64,000 nt of DNA from Sphingomonas sanxanigenens DSM 19645 = NX02 (lineage in GTDB: Bacteria; Pseudomonadota; Alphaproteobacteria; Sphingomonadales; Sphingomonadaceae): NCBI RefSeq assembly GCF_000512205.2, contig NZ_CP006644.1, positions 1,668,520-1,732,519 of the forward strand, written 5' to 3'. Under the pieces are notes generated by a model that saw only the letters and a list, made by a program, of their open reading frames with translations, did no database searches and was not told where the DNA came from. A program made the position numbers and the translations under genes. Positions 63,755 to 64,000 of this stretch are shown in pieces. How positions within the stretch are numbered: position 1 is the stretch's first letter; each line of letters begins with the position of its first letter.

Positions 63755-64000
63755 ATGAACAATGCCGATCTCGCCGAGCGCCTTGCCGCGGACCATGGCC
63801 TGACCAAGGCTGATGCCCGCAAGTATGTTGACGGCATCCTCGCTGCCATCGTCGATGCGGCTGCCGCTGGCCAGGAAGTCTCGCTGAACGGCTTCGGCAA
63901 GTTCAAGCTCAAGGAAACCGCCGCCCGTGAAGGCCGCAACCCGGCCACCGGCGCGACGATCCAGATCGCGGCCGCCAAGAAGCTGACCTTCGCCCCCGCC
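63755..64000 (+). CDS. HU-family DNA-binding protein, 3' end outside window
   Basis: The first 82 codons of a histone-like HU/IHF protein, typically about 90 aa. Characteristic segments: LAERLAADHGLTKADARKYV, VSLNGFGKFKLKE and the DNA-binding arm AREGRNPATGATIQI with the intercalating Pro (RNPATG). AAGGAGG is 10 nt before ATG 63755. Probably the HU homodimer gene (hupB-like); the strong ribosome site fits a highly expressed protein. Confidence 0.95.
   Translation, partial: MNNADLAERLAADHGLTKADARKYVDGILAAIVDAAAAGQEVSLNGFGKFKLKETAAREGRNPATGATIQIAAAKKLTFAPA

Noticed and set aside
1-64000. Search for tRNA genes, CRISPR arrays, insertion sequences or phage genes
   Set aside because: No T-loop-like GTTCGAATC with acceptor pairing, no regularly spaced repeats, no transposase or integrase motif was seen by eye; a tRNAscan/ISfinder run would be the decisive check.

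Overview
The window is chromosomal DNA of a high-GC alphaproteobacterium, most likely a sphingomonad (Sphingomonas or a close relative). This rests on gene content: several TonB-dependent receptors translationally coupled to exported enzymes, a TamA/TamB pair, EcfG-type promoter sequences, and tightly overlapping genes with frequent GTG/TTG starts. I see no rRNA, tRNA, CRISPR array, transposase, integrase or phage gene. Both edges cut genes: an EamA-type transporter at the left and an HU-family protein at the right.

Layout. 1-5106: a partial DMT transporter, then a valine-catabolism operon (acyl-CoA dehydrogenase, 3-hydroxyisobutyryl-CoA hydrolase, enoyl-CoA hydratase, MmsB). 5204-13284: an archaeal/eukaryotic-type prolyl-tRNA synthetase, a small membrane protein and tamA-tamB for outer-membrane assembly. 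13429-16346: a CHAP-domain protein, a membrane-anchored trypsin-like protease with a DUF350 partner, and an intradiol-dioxygenase-like lipoprotein. 16706-20340: a TonB-dependent receptor overlapping a Tat-exported PLP enzyme. 20390-25417: an apparently iron-regulated locus with a Fur-box-like sequence between DUF4198/EF-hand/CobO genes and a receptor/TonB pair. 25430-28051: a TetR regulator divergent from two short-chain dehydrogenases, with two palindromes between them. 28066-28204: a composite of hairpins. 28219-30242: a two-component system.

30779-34572: a second receptor overlapping a Tat-exported PhoD-type phosphatase, then a LysR regulator. 36187-40681: an ABC ATPase and a very large ABC-2 permease fused to an M1 zinc aminopeptidase. 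40697-44147: an M20 peptidase and two little-known envelope proteins (glycine zipper/SH3; Cys-rich/single-TM). 44271-47190: a GreA/GreB-like factor and an unusual AraC regulator fused to an acetamidase/formamidase domain. 47276-50443: an L,D-transpeptidase, a GntR/FadR regulator, a stand-alone LuxR-type HTH and a DUF2934 protein behind a near-perfect EcfG promoter.

50421-63617: a glycogen/trehalose locus, with glgC-glgA divergent from glgB-glgX-treZ-malQ-treY; all genes in each arm overlap by 4 bp. Together they can make ADP-glucose, polymerise and branch glycogen, debranch it, and turn maltodextrins into trehalose by TreY/TreZ. No glycogen phosphorylase lies nearby, so the locus looks wired to route glycogen to trehalose. 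The most unusual items are the AraC-acetamidase fusion, the two receptor plus Tat-enzyme cassettes, the permease-peptidase fusion, the composite hairpin element and the apparent CTG start of glgA.
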